Positions 49,702 to 61,154 are shown, counted from the first letter of the stretch. The stretch is 64,000 nucleotides of DNA from Streptomyces endocoffeicus (GCF_016741935.1 NZ_JAERRG010000016.1:62001-126000), one strand, 5' to 3'. The notes: generated from the letters alone by a model not told the origin. Numbers and translations are program-made.

Positions 49702-50619
49702 GTGGCACGTATTCGGGTTCTCGTGGTCGACGACCATCGTATTTTCGCCGAGTCCTTAGCGGCCGCCCTCGCGGCGGAGCAGGACGTGGACGTGGCGGCG
49801 GCCGGAAGCGGTCCGGCGGCATTGCGCTGTCTGGAGCGCGCGGCGGCGGAGGGGCGCCGCTTCGACGTCCTGCTGGTCGACGCCGACTTGGGCACGGCCG
49901 CCGACGGTATGGGGCCGCCACCGCTTCCGGTGCCGGCCGAGCTGCCGTACGGCGGGACGAACGGCACGGCGCACAGCGGCATCCATGGCGGGACGCACGT
50001 CGGCGCGCACGGCGGGCCGAACGGTGGGGCGCACGGCGGGCCGAACGGTGGGCCGCACGGTGGGGCCCATGGCGGCCCCGCACGGGCGGTGAACGGCCGG
50101 GCGGCCGACGGCATATCGCTCGTCGGCGCGGTCCGCTCCGCCCAGCCGGGGGTGCGCACCGTGGTGCTGGCCGAGCGCGACGACCCGCGCCGCGCGGCGG
50201 CGGCGCTGCAGGCCGGTGCGTCCGGCTGGGTCGCCAAGGACTGCTCACTGGTCCGGCTGCTCGCGGTCATCCGGGGGGTGCTGCGGGAGGAGACCCATCT
50301 GCCGCCCGCTCTGCTCACCGGCGTCCTGCGGGAGTTGACGGCCGCCCGTAAGCACCGCACCGAAAGCGAGCGTCTGGTCGAGTCGCTGACACCGCGCGAG
50401 CGGGAGGTGCTGCGCTGCATGGTGGCCGGGCTCGGCCGTAAGGCCGTCGCCGAGCGGCTCTTCCTCTCCCCGCACACCGTCCGCACCCATATGCAGAATG
50501 TGCTGGGCAAGCTGGGTGTCCACTCCACGCTCGCGGCGGTGGCGCTGGCCCGGCGGGCCGGTGTGGGCCCGGTCGACCTAGCCGGGGAGATTGTCGAACG
50601 GGGCGGTCAGCTGGCGTAG
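49702..50619 (+). CDS. NarL-type response regulator with Gly/His-rich insertion in the receiver
   Basis: A 305-residue orphan regulator. Asp10, Asp11 and the probable phosphoacceptor Asp60 (FDVLLVDADLG) are present. Directly after Asp60, about residues 70-125 form a low-complexity stretch of Gly, His, Asn and Pro (GAHGGPNGG units) that splits the receiver domain. The rest (RTVVLAERDDPRRAAAALQAGASGWVAKDCS) and the LuxR helix-turn-helix (LTPREREVLRCMVAGLGRKAVAERLFLSPHTVRTHMQNVLGKLGV) are normal. The start is GTG, with TTG two codons upstream as the alternative. The 3' end overlaps the convergent marR-type gene by 42 bases. Confidence 0.88.
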   Translation: MARIRVLVVDDHRIFAESLAAALAAEQDVDVAAAGSGPAALRCLERAAAEGRRFDVLLVDADLGTAADGMGPPPLPVPAELPYGGTNGTAHSGIHGGTHVGAHGGPNGGAHGGPNGGPHGGAHGGPARAVNGRAADGISLVGAVRSAQPGVRTVVLAERDDPRRAAAALQAGASGWVAKDCSLVRLLAVIRGVLREETHLPPALLTGVLRELTAARKHRTESERLVESLTPREREVLRCMVAGLGRKAVAERLFLSPHTVRTHMQNVLGKLGVHSTLAAVALARRAGVGPVDLAGEIVERGGQLA

Positions 50620-51075
50620 CAGCGCGGCCAGTTCGGCGCGCTGGGCCTGGGAGAGCTCGGCCAGGATGGCGTGCTCATGGTCCAGCAGCCCCGCCAGCGC
50701 CTGATCGGCGCGGTCACGCCCTTCGGCGGTCAGCCGGACCAGCACACCGCGCCGGTCACTGGGGTCGGGCCCCCGCTCGACCAGCCCCTTCGTGGCGAGC
50801 CGGTCGATGCGGTTGGTCATGGTGCCCGAGGTGACCAGAGTCTGGGTCAGCAGCTGCCCGGGGGAGAGCTGATACGGGGGCCCGGCCCGGCGCAGCGAGG
50901 TCAGGACGTCGAACTCCCAGGGCTCCAGATTGTGCTCGGCGAAGGCGATCCGCCGTGCCCGGTCGAGATGGCGGGCGAGCCGGCTGACCCGGCTGAGCAC
51001 TTCGAGCGGTTCCACATCGAGGTCGGGGCGTTCCCGCCGCCACGCCGCGACCAGCCGATCGACCTCGTCCTCCAT
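50578..51075 (-). CDS. tamR: MarR-family regulator TamR
   Basis: A 165-residue MarR protein. FAEHNLEPWEFDVLTSLRRAGPPYQLSPGQLLTQTLVTSGTMTNRIDRLATKGLVERGPDPSDRRGVLVRLT is the winged helix; the dimerisation helices flank it. It is divergent from the trans-aconitate methyltransferase gene, the exact arrangement of tamR/tam in S. coelicolor, where TamR is released by trans-aconitate and related metabolites under oxidative stress. A perfect palindrome lies in the intergenic region. Confidence 0.88.
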   Translation of the reverse strand: MEDEVDRLVAAWRRERPDLDVEPLEVLSRVSRLARHLDRARRIAFAEHNLEPWEFDVLTSLRRAGPPYQLSPGQLLTQTLVTSGTMTNRIDRLATKGLVERGPDPSDRRGVLVRLTAEGRDRADQALAGLLDHEHAILAELSQAQRAELAALLRQLTAPFDNLPG

Positions 51076-51108
51076 GGCGATCAGTGTAGTGGGTCTGTCG
51101 ACATGAAG

Positions 51109-51126
51109 TCTCTTGACATCAAGAGA
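51109..51126. promoter_or_regulatory. TamR operator
   Basis: TCTCTTGACATCAAGAGA is a perfect 18-bp palindrome between tamR and tam, with AT-rich flanks unusual for this genome. MarR proteins bind such sites and repress both genes. Confidence 0.8.
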
Positions 51127-51217
51127 TAACGTGGAGCACGGTTGCACGGTAAGGCGCCGGGACGCGCGGAAGCGACCACGGCGCCTCGTATCGACCGTAC
51201 CCGCAGGGGGACCGACC

Positions 51218-52042
51218 ATGACCACCGCACCCAACTGGGACCCTCGGCAGTATCTCCGCCACGCCGGCCACCGCACCCGCCCCTTCCTGGACCTGCTGGC
51301 CCGAGTCCCCGAGCTGCCCACCGACCCCGGCCGCCCGCCCCGCATCGCCGACCTGGGCTGCGGCGCCGGCAACGTCACCGCCCTGCTCTTCGACCGCTGG
51401 CCCGACGCCCGGATCACCGGCCTGGACAGCTCCGCCGAGATGCTCGCCGAGGCCCAGCCCCTCGCGGGCCCCACCACCGGCGGCGGCCGCCTCGACCTCC
51501 GGCAGGCCGATGTGCGGAACTGGGTGCCGGACGAGCCTTACGACCTGATCGTCTCCAACGCCGCCCTCCAGTGGATCCCCGGCCACCCCGACGCCTTCCC
51601 CACCTGGCTGGCCGGACTGCGCCCCGGCGGCACCTTCGCCTTCCAGGTCCCCGGCAACTTCACCGCCCCCAGCCACACCCTGCTGCGCGACCTGTGCAAC
51701 GCACCCGAATGGCGCGACCGCCTCGCCGCCCGCCTGCGCGACCCGGCCGCCGTCCTGGAACCGACCGAATACCTGGACCGCCTGGCCGCCCTCGGCTGCG
51801 AGGTCGACGCCTGGGAGACCACCTATGTGCAGATCCTGACCGGCCCCGACCCCGTCCTCGACTGGGTCAAGGGCACCGCCCTGCGCCCGGTCCTGACCGC
51901 CCTCGCCGACGACCCGCCCGCCCGCGACCGCTTCCTGGCCACCTACGCCGCCCTCCTCCGCGACGCGTACCCCGCCACCCCCCACGGCACGGCCTTCCCC
52001 TTCCGCCGCATCTTCATCGTCGCCCACCAGGCCCCCCGGTGA
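51218..52042 (+). CDS. tam: Trans-aconitate 2-methyltransferase
   Basis: A 274-residue SAM-dependent methyltransferase closely following the E. coli Tam pattern: NWDPRQYLRHAGHRTRPFLDLLARVP, IADLGCGAGNVTALLFDRWPDARITGLDSSAEMLAEA, RQADVRNWVPDEPYDLIVSNAALQWIPGH and a C-terminal FPFRRIFIVAHQ. It removes trans-aconitate, an inhibitor of aconitase, by methylation. Coupled to the glyoxalase-like gene by GTGA and under TamR control. Confidence 0.93.
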   Translation: MTTAPNWDPRQYLRHAGHRTRPFLDLLARVPELPTDPGRPPRIADLGCGAGNVTALLFDRWPDARITGLDSSAEMLAEAQPLAGPTTGGGRLDLRQADVRNWVPDEPYDLIVSNAALQWIPGHPDAFPTWLAGLRPGGTFAFQVPGNFTAPSHTLLRDLCNAPEWRDRLAARLRDPAAVLEPTEYLDRLAALGCEVDAWETTYVQILTGPDPVLDWVKGTALRPVLTALADDPPARDRFLATYAALLRDAYPATPHGTAFPFRRIFIVAHQAPR

Positions 52043-52401
52043 TCACGACCCTCGACCATGTACAGCTCGCCGCTCCACCCGGCAGCGAAACCGCGCTGCG
52101 CGCTTACTACGGCGGGGTGCTCGGCCTGGCGGAAGTCCCCAAACCGCCCGCCCTGGCGGCGAACGGCGGCCTGTGGTTCGCCTCCGGCCCGGTCCAGCTG
52201 CACCTGGGCATCGACCCGGACTTCCGCCCCTCCCACAAGGCCCACCCGGGTCTCAGGGTCGTCGGCATAGAAGCCTTCGCCGCCCGCCTCGCCGGGCACG
52301 GTGCCGAGGTCGTCTGGGACGAGAAACTGCCGGGGCACCGCCGCTTCTACTCCGAGGACCCGGTCGGCAACCGGCTGGAGTTCCTGGAGCCGATCGGGTG
52401 A
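52039..52401 (+). CDS. VOC-family (glyoxalase-like) protein (120 aa)
   Basis: A single VOC unit pair: TTLDHVQLAAPPGSETALRAYYGGVLGLAEVPKP at the start and FYSEDPVGNRLEFLEPIG at the end, with metal-ligand positions His and Glu in place. It is translationally coupled to tam, so it may act on a metabolite related to oxidative stress. The substrate is unknown. Confidence 0.85.
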   Translation: MITTLDHVQLAAPPGSETALRAYYGGVLGLAEVPKPPALAANGGLWFASGPVQLHLGIDPDFRPSHKAHPGLRVVGIEAFAARLAGHGAEVVWDEKLPGHRRFYSEDPVGNRLEFLEPIG

Positions 52402-52524
52402 AACCACTCGATCGGATGATCGGCCCGGGGTTTGCCGTAATGAGGCTTCATGGACGCATAGCGTCACGGTGTCGCTTGTGCCGCAGTGGCGTCGGCGCCC
52501 GGACTGAATGGAAGGTAATTGGCT

Positions 52525-53130
52525 GTGTGCAGGTCCTCGGCCGCCGAGTATGAGACCGCGTCCCTGGACGAGGTGCTGTGGCAGGCGTGGAAGGCCATGG
52601 AACTCCCCGAGGGCTACCGGGCCGAGATCATCGAGGGGTCCATCGAGGTGTCGCGCATCGGCCGTCGGCGCCATGGAGTGATCGCCAATCGTCTCCGCCG
52701 GGCCCTGACCCCCCATCTCACGGACGGCCGCTCTGCCGCCTACCAAGGCGGAGACGTCATCCACCGCCGCAAGGTGTGGATCCCCGACCTCTTCATCGCC
52801 CCCGAGGACCTCGACGAGATCCCCGACGAGGAAGACCTCGGAGTGGACGCGAGCGGCGTCCAGGCCGTCTTCGAGGTGGTCTCGCCGGGCCGGGAAGCCC
52901 AGGCCCGCGACCGGAAGCGCAAGCGCCGCGCCTACGCCCGCGCGGGCATCCCGCTCTACGTTCTGATCGACGACTTCGACGGTGACGGCACGGTCGTCAT
53001 CCTCATGGCACCCGACCCCGACAAGGCCGTCTACGCCGACGAGCACCGCGTCCCCTACGGCACCGACGCCGTCATCCCCGACGGCCCCGCCAAGGGCTTC
53101 GTCATCGGCGAGGCCATCGTCAGGCCGTGA
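52525..53130 (+). CDS. Uma2-family protein (PD-(D/E)XK-like)
   Basis: A 201-residue protein. The family pattern is clear: GYRAEIIEGSIEVS near the start, VWIPDLFIAPED with the acidic PD, then VFEVVSPGREAQARDRKRKRRAYARAGIPLYVLIDDFDGD with the E-x-x-S and Lys residues of the restriction-endonuclease fold. These proteins are very common in Streptomyces and unexplained. The GTG is preferred for its nine-base spacing to GGAAGG; a TTG two codons upstream is possible. Confidence 0.85.
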   Translation: MCRSSAAEYETASLDEVLWQAWKAMELPEGYRAEIIEGSIEVSRIGRRRHGVIANRLRRALTPHLTDGRSAAYQGGDVIHRRKVWIPDLFIAPEDLDEIPDEEDLGVDASGVQAVFEVVSPGREAQARDRKRKRRAYARAGIPLYVLIDDFDGDGTVVILMAPDPDKAVYADEHRVPYGTDAVIPDGPAKGFVIGEAIVRP

Positions 53131-53639
53131 GGCTCAGCGGTTCCAGCCCGGGGTGAGCCGGGTGCCGGTATGGCCTCTCCCCGTGGAAGTCGCGTTCCCA
53201 TGACGACCTCGGCCCATACGGTCAGTCCCTCGCGGGAGCGTCGCCCGCCCCAGCGGTGTGCCAGTGCCGCGACCATGAACAGGCCGCGCCCGTGCTCGTC
53301 GTCCCCCTCGGGCGGAGCGGTGACCGGGATGGCGCCCGCGCCCTCATCGGTCACGGTGATGACGGCCGAGCGCCCGGCCAGCGCGAGCGTGACCGCGACT
53401 GAGCGGCTGGCGGTGTGTTCCAGCGCGTTGGCGGCGAGTTCGCCGATGACGGTTTCCAGCGCCTCGGTGGTCTCCCTGGGCAACCCCCATGAACGCGCCG
53501 TCCTGGCCACATGTCGACGGGCCGTGGCGGCGGAAGCGAGATCGTCGCCGGGGAGCGTCCACAGACTGAGTGCCTGCGGGCGCGTGGCGCTGCCGAGCGC
53601 GGCGCCGACCGCCTCAAGAGACGCGGCGCATTGGTCCAC
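53055..53639 (-). CDS. HATPase_c anti-sigma-type ATP-binding protein
   Basis: A 194-residue protein. The kinase-like ATPase fold is seen in ARRHVARTARSWGL, ETVIGELAANALEHT (N box), VITVTDEGAGAIPV (G1) and DDEHGRGLFMVAALAHRWG (G2). It is of the Streptomyces RsbW/SpoIIAB-like type that often sits beside XRE-DUF397 pairs. A longer than usual C-terminal tail overlaps the 3' end of the convergent Uma2 gene by 76 bases. GTG start chosen at the beginning of homology. Confidence 0.8.
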   Translation of the reverse strand: MDQCAASLEAVGAALGSATRPQALSLWTLPGDDLASAATARRHVARTARSWGLPRETTEALETVIGELAANALEHTASRSVAVTLALAGRSAVITVTDEGAGAIPVTAPPEGDDEHGRGLFMVAALAHRWGGRRSREGLTVWAEVVMGTRLPRGEAIPAPGSPRAGTAEPHGLTMASPMTKPLAGPSGMTASVP

Positions 53640-53832
53640 GACCGGCCCCCTTGGTGCGGATGTCGGAGAGCCACACTCCGGCGAGATGGGCGAGCGCGGC
53701 GGCGACGGCCTCGCACAGTTCGTCGCCGTCGGTGGTGAGCGGGCCCGCCGTGGCCGGTCCCACGATCCAGCGCCGCCCGCAGGCGGCCCAGTGGCCGGCG
53801 CGGACATTCGCCAGGGGAGACGGCCAGCGCAT
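53614..53832 (-). CDS. Hypothetical protein (72 aa)
   Basis: The frame reads MRWPSPLANVRAGHWAACGRRWIVGPATAGPLTTDGDELCEAVAAAL..., which resembles a small unnamed protein found next to ATP-binding/XRE genes in Streptomyces. It overlaps the following gene start by 26 bases, on the same strand. The evidence is the protein pattern only. Confidence 0.5.
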   Translation of the reverse strand: MRWPSPLANVRAGHWAACGRRWIVGPATAGPLTTDGDELCEAVAAALAHLAGVWLSDIRTKGAGRGPMRRVS

Positions 53833-53891
53833 GACGCCGGAGGCGACGCAGCGCGTGCCGGTCAGCGGCGGCCAGCTCGCGGAGCAGCCTG

Positions 53892-54614
53892 GTGGCGCGA
53901 GGAATTCGCTGGGCCACGGTCAAGGCACTGGCCGACGCCTGCGAGGCATCCGCCGAGGAACGGGACGCGCTGGTACGCGTGGTCAAGTCGCAAACCGAGG
54001 GCTGGTGGGTCGGCAACAGCGCGGTACCGGAGTGGATCGATCCACTGGTCTCGTTCGAGCATGAGGCGGAGTACGAGCACGTGTACGCGAACAACGTCGT
54101 ACCCGGACTACTTCAGACCCGTTCCTATGCGACCGCGATCCACCGGGCGACTGAACTGCGCACCCCCAACGAGCAGGTCGAGCGCATGGTCGACGCCCGG
54201 ATGCAGCGCCAGAGCATCCTTGACCGGCAAGTGTCCCTGCACCTGTGGGTAATCCTGGACGAAGCCGTACTCCGGCGCATCGTGGGTGATGAGGCTGTGA
54301 TGGCCGAACAGATGGATTACCTCTACGACATGGCACAGCGCCCGAACGTCGATATCCAGCTGCTCCCTTTCACGGCTGGAGCCCATGCCGCGGGGTCCGG
54401 GCACTTCGTCATCCTCGGCCGGGACGATGCACGAAACCCGCTCAACTCCATGGCCGTCGTGTACATCGAGATGCGGCGCAGGGGCTTGTACCTTGACGAG
54501 GTGGACGCGGTGTCTTCCTATAAGTTGTCGTTCGATTACCTTCGTTCACAGGCAGCCGACTCGACAGCATCCCTGCGGCTGCTGGGGACACTGCGACAGG
54601 AGTTCTCTTCATGA
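53892..54614 (+). pseudogene. XRE-family regulator missing its N-terminal helix-turn-helix
   Basis: The 240-residue frame begins in WATVKALADACEASAEERDALV, which in the Streptomyces XRE/DUF5753 family is directly after the DNA-binding domain. The sensor part is complete: WWVGNSAVPEWIDPLVSFEHEAEYEHVYANNVVPGLLQTRSYATAIHRA to LQEF-like end. The 45-70 residue helix-turn-helix is absent and the upstream sequence is unrelated, so the gene has lost its 5' end. It still overlaps its DUF397 partner (ATGA). It may be expressed as a truncated protein. Confidence 0.7.
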
Positions 54615-54832
54615 GCGATCGCATATCTTCCACCGTTGGCATGGCAGCCGCCGTCTGGCGCAGAAGCAGTTACAGCGGCCCCGAGGGCAACGAATGCGTC
54701 GAGGTCGCGGACCTCCGTACCCACATCGCCGTCCGCGACTCCAAGAACACCACCGGCCCCGTCCTGACGTTCCCCGCCGACGCCTTCGCCTCGTTCGTCA
54801 GTGAGGTGAAGGCGGGTCGCCGGCCCGACTGA
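54611..54832 (+). CDS. DUF397-family protein (73 aa)
   Basis: The motif VWRRSSYSGPEGNECVEVADL, IAVRDSKNTTGPVLTFPADAFASFVSEVKAG is the complete DUF397 domain. These proteins form pairs with XRE/DUF5753 regulators and are thought to be their small partners (toxin-antitoxin-like or signalling). It is intact although its partner lacks the DNA-binding domain. Confidence 0.9.
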   Translation: MSDRISSTVGMAAAVWRRSSYSGPEGNECVEVADLRTHIAVRDSKNTTGPVLTFPADAFASFVSEVKAGRRPD

Positions 54833-54905
54833 GGCCGTCCACAACCCGCGCGGTGGTGGCGCGACAGCGTGTATACATCGTGTAGCAGCGAGAAAGGGCG
54901 AGCCG

Positions 54906-56149
54906 GTGTACGTGACGAGGCTGCGGCTTGACGGCATCCGTGGATTCCATGGGCCGCGCACCGTGGACCTCGACTTCACCCGGCCCGATGGCGGCTACGC
55001 GGGTTGGACGGTGCTGGCCGGGCGCAACGGCTCGGGCAAGGGGCGCCAAGGCGATGGCGCCCTGGACGGCTGAATTCGAGGTTCGGCTCCAGTAGAAGCC
55101 CGAGGACGCGCTCTTTCCGGAATCGGGCGATGTCATGCCCACCGAGGTGAGGTTCAGCGGGAAGCGGGAGGCGGGCGCGCTGTGGTCGTCGTCACCTGTC
55201 GGCTGGTTCCACGCCGGGTACGGCCCGTTCCGCAGGCTGTCCGGAGCCGGGATGTACCACGAACGCCAGTCCCGTGCCGCCCATCGCGGCGCTGCCAGCC
55301 GCGCTGCCGCGATGCGTACTCTCTTCCATGAGCAGGCCGCGCTGACCGAGGCTGTCGACTGGCTGGTCTCGGCTCATCTCTACCGGCTGGAGGAGCGCTC
55401 GGGGGCCCAGGAACTCCTTGATACGGTCATCGCGCTGCTCAGCCACGATCTGCTGCCCGATGGTTACCGCGTCGTCGAAGTCGATTCCGACGGGCCATGG
55501 CTTTGCCGGAACGACAGCGGGGGAGCGAGGGTCCCGCTGCACCAGATGAGTGACGGATTCCGCACCGTTGTCGCTCTGGTCCTCGACATCGTCTGGCAGA
55601 TGTACACCGCGTATGGACACCTGGATCTCAGATGGCGGCGTACTGAGCACCAGGCGCCTGAACCGTATCTGCCGCACTCGGGCGTGGTGCTGATCGACGA
55701 GGTCGACGCGCACCTCCACGTCTCCTGGCAGCAGCGCATCGGGGAATGGCTCAAGGCACACTTCCCGGCGATCCAGTTCATCGTCACCACCCACAGTCCG
55801 TACATCTGCCAGGCCGCCGACGAGCGCGGCCTGATCCGATTGCCCGGTCCGGACGAGGCGCGGCCCCCCCGAGGTGGTCTCCGAAGCCCTGTGGAAGCGC
55901 ATCGTGTACGGAACAGGCGACGACGCCGCGCTCTCGGACCTGTTCGGGCTGGACACCCCGTACTCGGGCGAGGCCCAGGAACTGCGGAAGGAACTGGTCG
56001 CGCTGGAGGCTCGCGTGGTCACCGGGCAGGCCACGGACGAGGAGGAGGACCGCCACCAGGATCTCCGGGAGCGGCTGAAGAGCTCGCCGCGGACCAGGGC
56101 CGCGGAAGTGGAGGCCCGCTTGAAGCGGCTCGGGGCCTTTGACGAATGA
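54906..56149 (+). pseudogene. AAA ATPase of a Septu/PtuA-like type, inactivated
   Basis: The start (VYVTRLRLDGIRGFHGPRTVDLDF) leads to Walker A LAGRNGSGK and then stops being homologous; the helix and the following region are missing. The downstream frame reads APWTAEFEVRLQ, an in-frame TAG, KPEDALFPESGDVMPTEVRFSG, the core SDGFRTVVALVLDIVW and the Walker B/D-loop/switch HSGVVLIDEVDAHLHVSWQQRIGEWLKAHFPAIQFIVTTHSPYICQAADERG. A frameshift in a C-run at 55864-55869 separates the last 90 residues (VVSEALWKRIVYGTGDD to RLKRLGAFDE). Three independent lesions make it a clear pseudogene. Confidence 0.85.
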
Positions 56150-56350
56150 TCCGGGTGCAGCGCGATGACCTCAGTACGGACGTGGACCACTTCGAGCCGT
56201 TGGCGGTCAACCCGTTACGGACTTTCGATTGGCTGAACCACCTCCTCGCGTGTACGGCCTGCAACAGCCATCACTGGGCCTTGAGAGCGGGGAGTACACG
56301 GGGCTGACGGACAAGGGGCGGGCGACCCTGGACGTGTGCGGGCTGAACAG
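56146..56350 (+). pseudogene. HNH endonuclease remnant (PtuB-like)
   Basis: It starts on an ATGA overlap with the ATPase. VDHFEPLAVNPLRTFDWLNHLLACTACNSHH is a canonical HNH core with DH, N-H and Cys pair. Then sequence is lost, and LESGEYTGLTDKGRATLDVCGLNR, the expected C-terminal motif, follows in another frame. So the gene has an internal deletion and a frameshift. With the preceding ATPase it forms the two-gene layout of Septu-like defence systems. Confidence 0.75.
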
Positions 56351-56355
56351 GGTTC

Positions 56356-56469
56356 ATGCTTCGACAGGCCGTCCTGCCGAAGGCCAGGGTCGCCTTCGCC
56401 TTCGACCTCAGGGACGAGACGCTCGATCTGCTGCGGGTTCCGGAGCTGCGCGCGGCCCTGCTCGGCTGA
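56356..56469 (+). pseudogene. C-terminal gene fragment
   Basis: A 37-codon frame (MLRQAVLPKARVAFAFDLRDETLDLLRVPELRAALLG) that reads like the last part of a larger protein rather than a complete one. It directly follows the HNH remnant and ends ten bases before the convergent tetR-type gene. Its origin was not recognised. Confidence 0.4.
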
Positions 56470-56478
56470 CTGCGCCCG

Positions 56479-57189
56479 TCAGTCCTTGCGGCGGCCTATC
56501 AGGCGGGGCTTCTGCTCCAGGCCGTCCAGGCCGTGCCAGGCCAGGTTCACCAGGTGGGCCGCGACCTCGGCCTTCTTCGGTTTGCGGACGTCCAGCCACC
56601 ACTGGCCGGTCAGGGCGACCATGCCCACGAGGGCCTGGGCGTAGAGGGGGGCCAGTTTGGGGTCGAAGCCGCGGGCCTTGAATTCCAGGCCCAGGATGTC
56701 CTCCACCTGGGTGGCGATATCGCTGATCAGGGAGGCGAAGGTGCCCGTCGACTGGGCGACGGGGGAGTCGCGGACGAGGATGCGGAAGCCGTCCGTGTAC
56801 TCCTCGATGTAGTCCAGGAGGGCGAAGGTGGCCTGCTCGCACAGCTCGCGCGGATGGCCCGCGGTGAGGGATGTGGTGACCATGTCCAACATCCGCCGCA
56901 TCTCGCGGTCCACCACGACCGCGTACAGCCCCTCCTTGCCGCCGAAGTGCTCGTACACCACCGGCTTGGAGACCCCGGCCTTCGCCGCGATCTCCTCCAC
57001 CGAGGTGCCCTCGAAGCCGCGCTCGGCGAAGAGCGTGCGACCGATGTCCAGCAGCTGCTCCCGGCGCTCCTTGCCGGTCATCCGGACCCGGCGGGGCCGC
57101 CGGGTTCCGGATCCGGAGGACCGGCCGGTCCGGCGCGGCCGGTCCTTTTCACCGCTGGTATTACTGTCGGTCGCCACGCCCTCTATCAT
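56479..57189 (-). CDS. TetR-family regulator
   Basis: A 236-residue protein. After a basic, low-complexity N-terminus, RMTGKERREQLLDIGRTLFAERGFEGTSVEEIAAKAGVSKPVVYEHFGGKEGLYAVVV is the TetR helix-turn-helix. The C-terminal domain includes LALVGMVALTGQWWLDVRKPKKAEVAAHLVNLAWHGLDGL. It starts on an ATGA overlap with the fatty acid desaturase gene, so it probably controls membrane lipid unsaturation. A GTG four codons downstream is an alternative start. Confidence 0.88.
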   Translation of the reverse strand: MIEGVATDSNTSGEKDRPRRTGRSSGSGTRRPRRVRMTGKERREQLLDIGRTLFAERGFEGTSVEEIAAKAGVSKPVVYEHFGGKEGLYAVVVDREMRRMLDMVTTSLTAGHPRELCEQATFALLDYIEEYTDGFRILVRDSPVAQSTGTFASLISDIATQVEDILGLEFKARGFDPKLAPLYAQALVGMVALTGQWWLDVRKPKKAEVAAHLVNLAWHGLDGLEQKPRLIGRRKD

Positions 57190-58166
57190 GCCGCTCCGGC
57201 GGTCTCCTCCTGACGGCGGGCATCGATACGGCCCTGGCTCGGCCACCGGACGTCATACGCCCAGCCCGCCTTCTCGAACCAGCGGATGATCCGGGCGCTG
57301 GAATCCAGCTGCCCCCGCATCACCCCGTGCCGGGCGCAGGTCGGGTCCGCGTGGTGCAGGTTGTGCCAGGACTCGCCGCACGAGAGCACCGCGAGCCACC
57401 ACACATTGCCGGAGCGGTCCCGCGACTTGAACGGGCGCTTGCCCACCGCGTGGCAGATCGAGTTGATCGACCAGGTCACATGGTGCAGCAAGGCCACTCG
57501 GACGAGTGACCCCCAGAAGAAGGCGGTCACCGCGCCCTGCCAGGACCAGGTGGCCAGTCCGCCGATCACCGGCGGCACCATCAGGGAGACCACGGTCCAG
57601 ATCACGAACTGCCGGGAGACCGCCCGGATGGCGCCATCCTTGATCAGATCCGGTGCGTATTTGGACTGCGACGTCTGCTCCTCATCGAACATCCAGGCGA
57701 TATGGGCCCACCACAACCCCTTGAGCAGGGCCGGAACGGTTTCGCCGTACCGCCAGGGGGAGTGCGGGTCGCCCTCCGCGTCGGAGAACTTGTGGTGCTT
57801 GCGGTGATCGGCCACCCAGCGGACCAGCGGGCCCTCCACGGCCAGCGACCCCGCGATCGCCAAAGCGATCCGCAGCGGCCGCTTCGCCTTGAACGAGCCA
57901 TGGGTGAAGTAGCGGTGGAAGCCGATCGTGATGCCGTGGCAGCCGATGTAGTACATCGACACCAGAAGCGCCAGATCCAGCCAGCTGACCCCCCAGCCCC
58001 AGGCCAGGGGAACCGCCGCGACCAGCGCGACGAAGGGGACGGTGATGAACAGGAGGAGGGCGATTTGTTCGATGGAGCGCTTGCTGTCCCCGCCGAGCGT
58101 GGCGGAGGGAGGCGGGGTCTCCTGGGCCTTCGGCGCGTCGTTGACCACGTCGGGGCTTGCAGTCAT
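57186..58166 (-). CDS. Acyl-CoA/acyl-lipid delta-9 fatty acid desaturase
   Basis: A 326-residue membrane di-iron enzyme. The three histidine boxes are HRYFTH, HRKHH and HNLHH, with four hydrophobic segments (LLLFITVPFVALVAAVPLA, WLDLALLVSMYYIGCHGITIGFH and two more around 200-240). It inserts a cis double bond in acyl chains and helps adjust membrane fluidity. It is the first gene of a two-gene unit with the TetR regulator. The ATG starting MTASPDVVNDAPK is preferred; one 9 codons upstream is possible. Confidence 0.92.
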   Translation of the reverse strand: MTASPDVVNDAPKAQETPPPSATLGGDSKRSIEQIALLLFITVPFVALVAAVPLAWGWGVSWLDLALLVSMYYIGCHGITIGFHRYFTHGSFKAKRPLRIALAIAGSLAVEGPLVRWVADHRKHHKFSDAEGDPHSPWRYGETVPALLKGLWWAHIAWMFDEEQTSQSKYAPDLIKDGAIRAVSRQFVIWTVVSLMVPPVIGGLATWSWQGAVTAFFWGSLVRVALLHHVTWSINSICHAVGKRPFKSRDRSGNVWWLAVLSCGESWHNLHHADPTCARHGVMRGQLDSSARIIRWFEKAGWAYDVRWPSQGRIDARRQEETAGAA

Positions 58167-58413
58167 GGGATCCCTCGTGGGGCTCGGGGGCATGGCTACG
58201 GATGCGTAACCTACGGCGTCGTAAGTATGGCAGGGCCGGGAAGCGGGGCAATAGGGCTCTGGTCTCACCCAGGGTCGTGCCGCCTATCCTGGTGAGCGTC
58301 GGACAGCGCGGTCCGCACATGGCCGAAAGCACCGGGTCAGCAGCCCGCGGCGCCCGCCGCGCACGTTCTGATGCCGCGCTTGGAACCCCGTTCACTGCAA
58401 GGAGCCCGCACCT

Positions 58414-61134
<2,721 letters not shown>

Positions 61135-61154
61135 CGACGGCGTGACACGCGTCA

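Noticed and set aside
54906..56350. An active Septu defence system
   Set aside because: Both genes carry several inactivating lesions.
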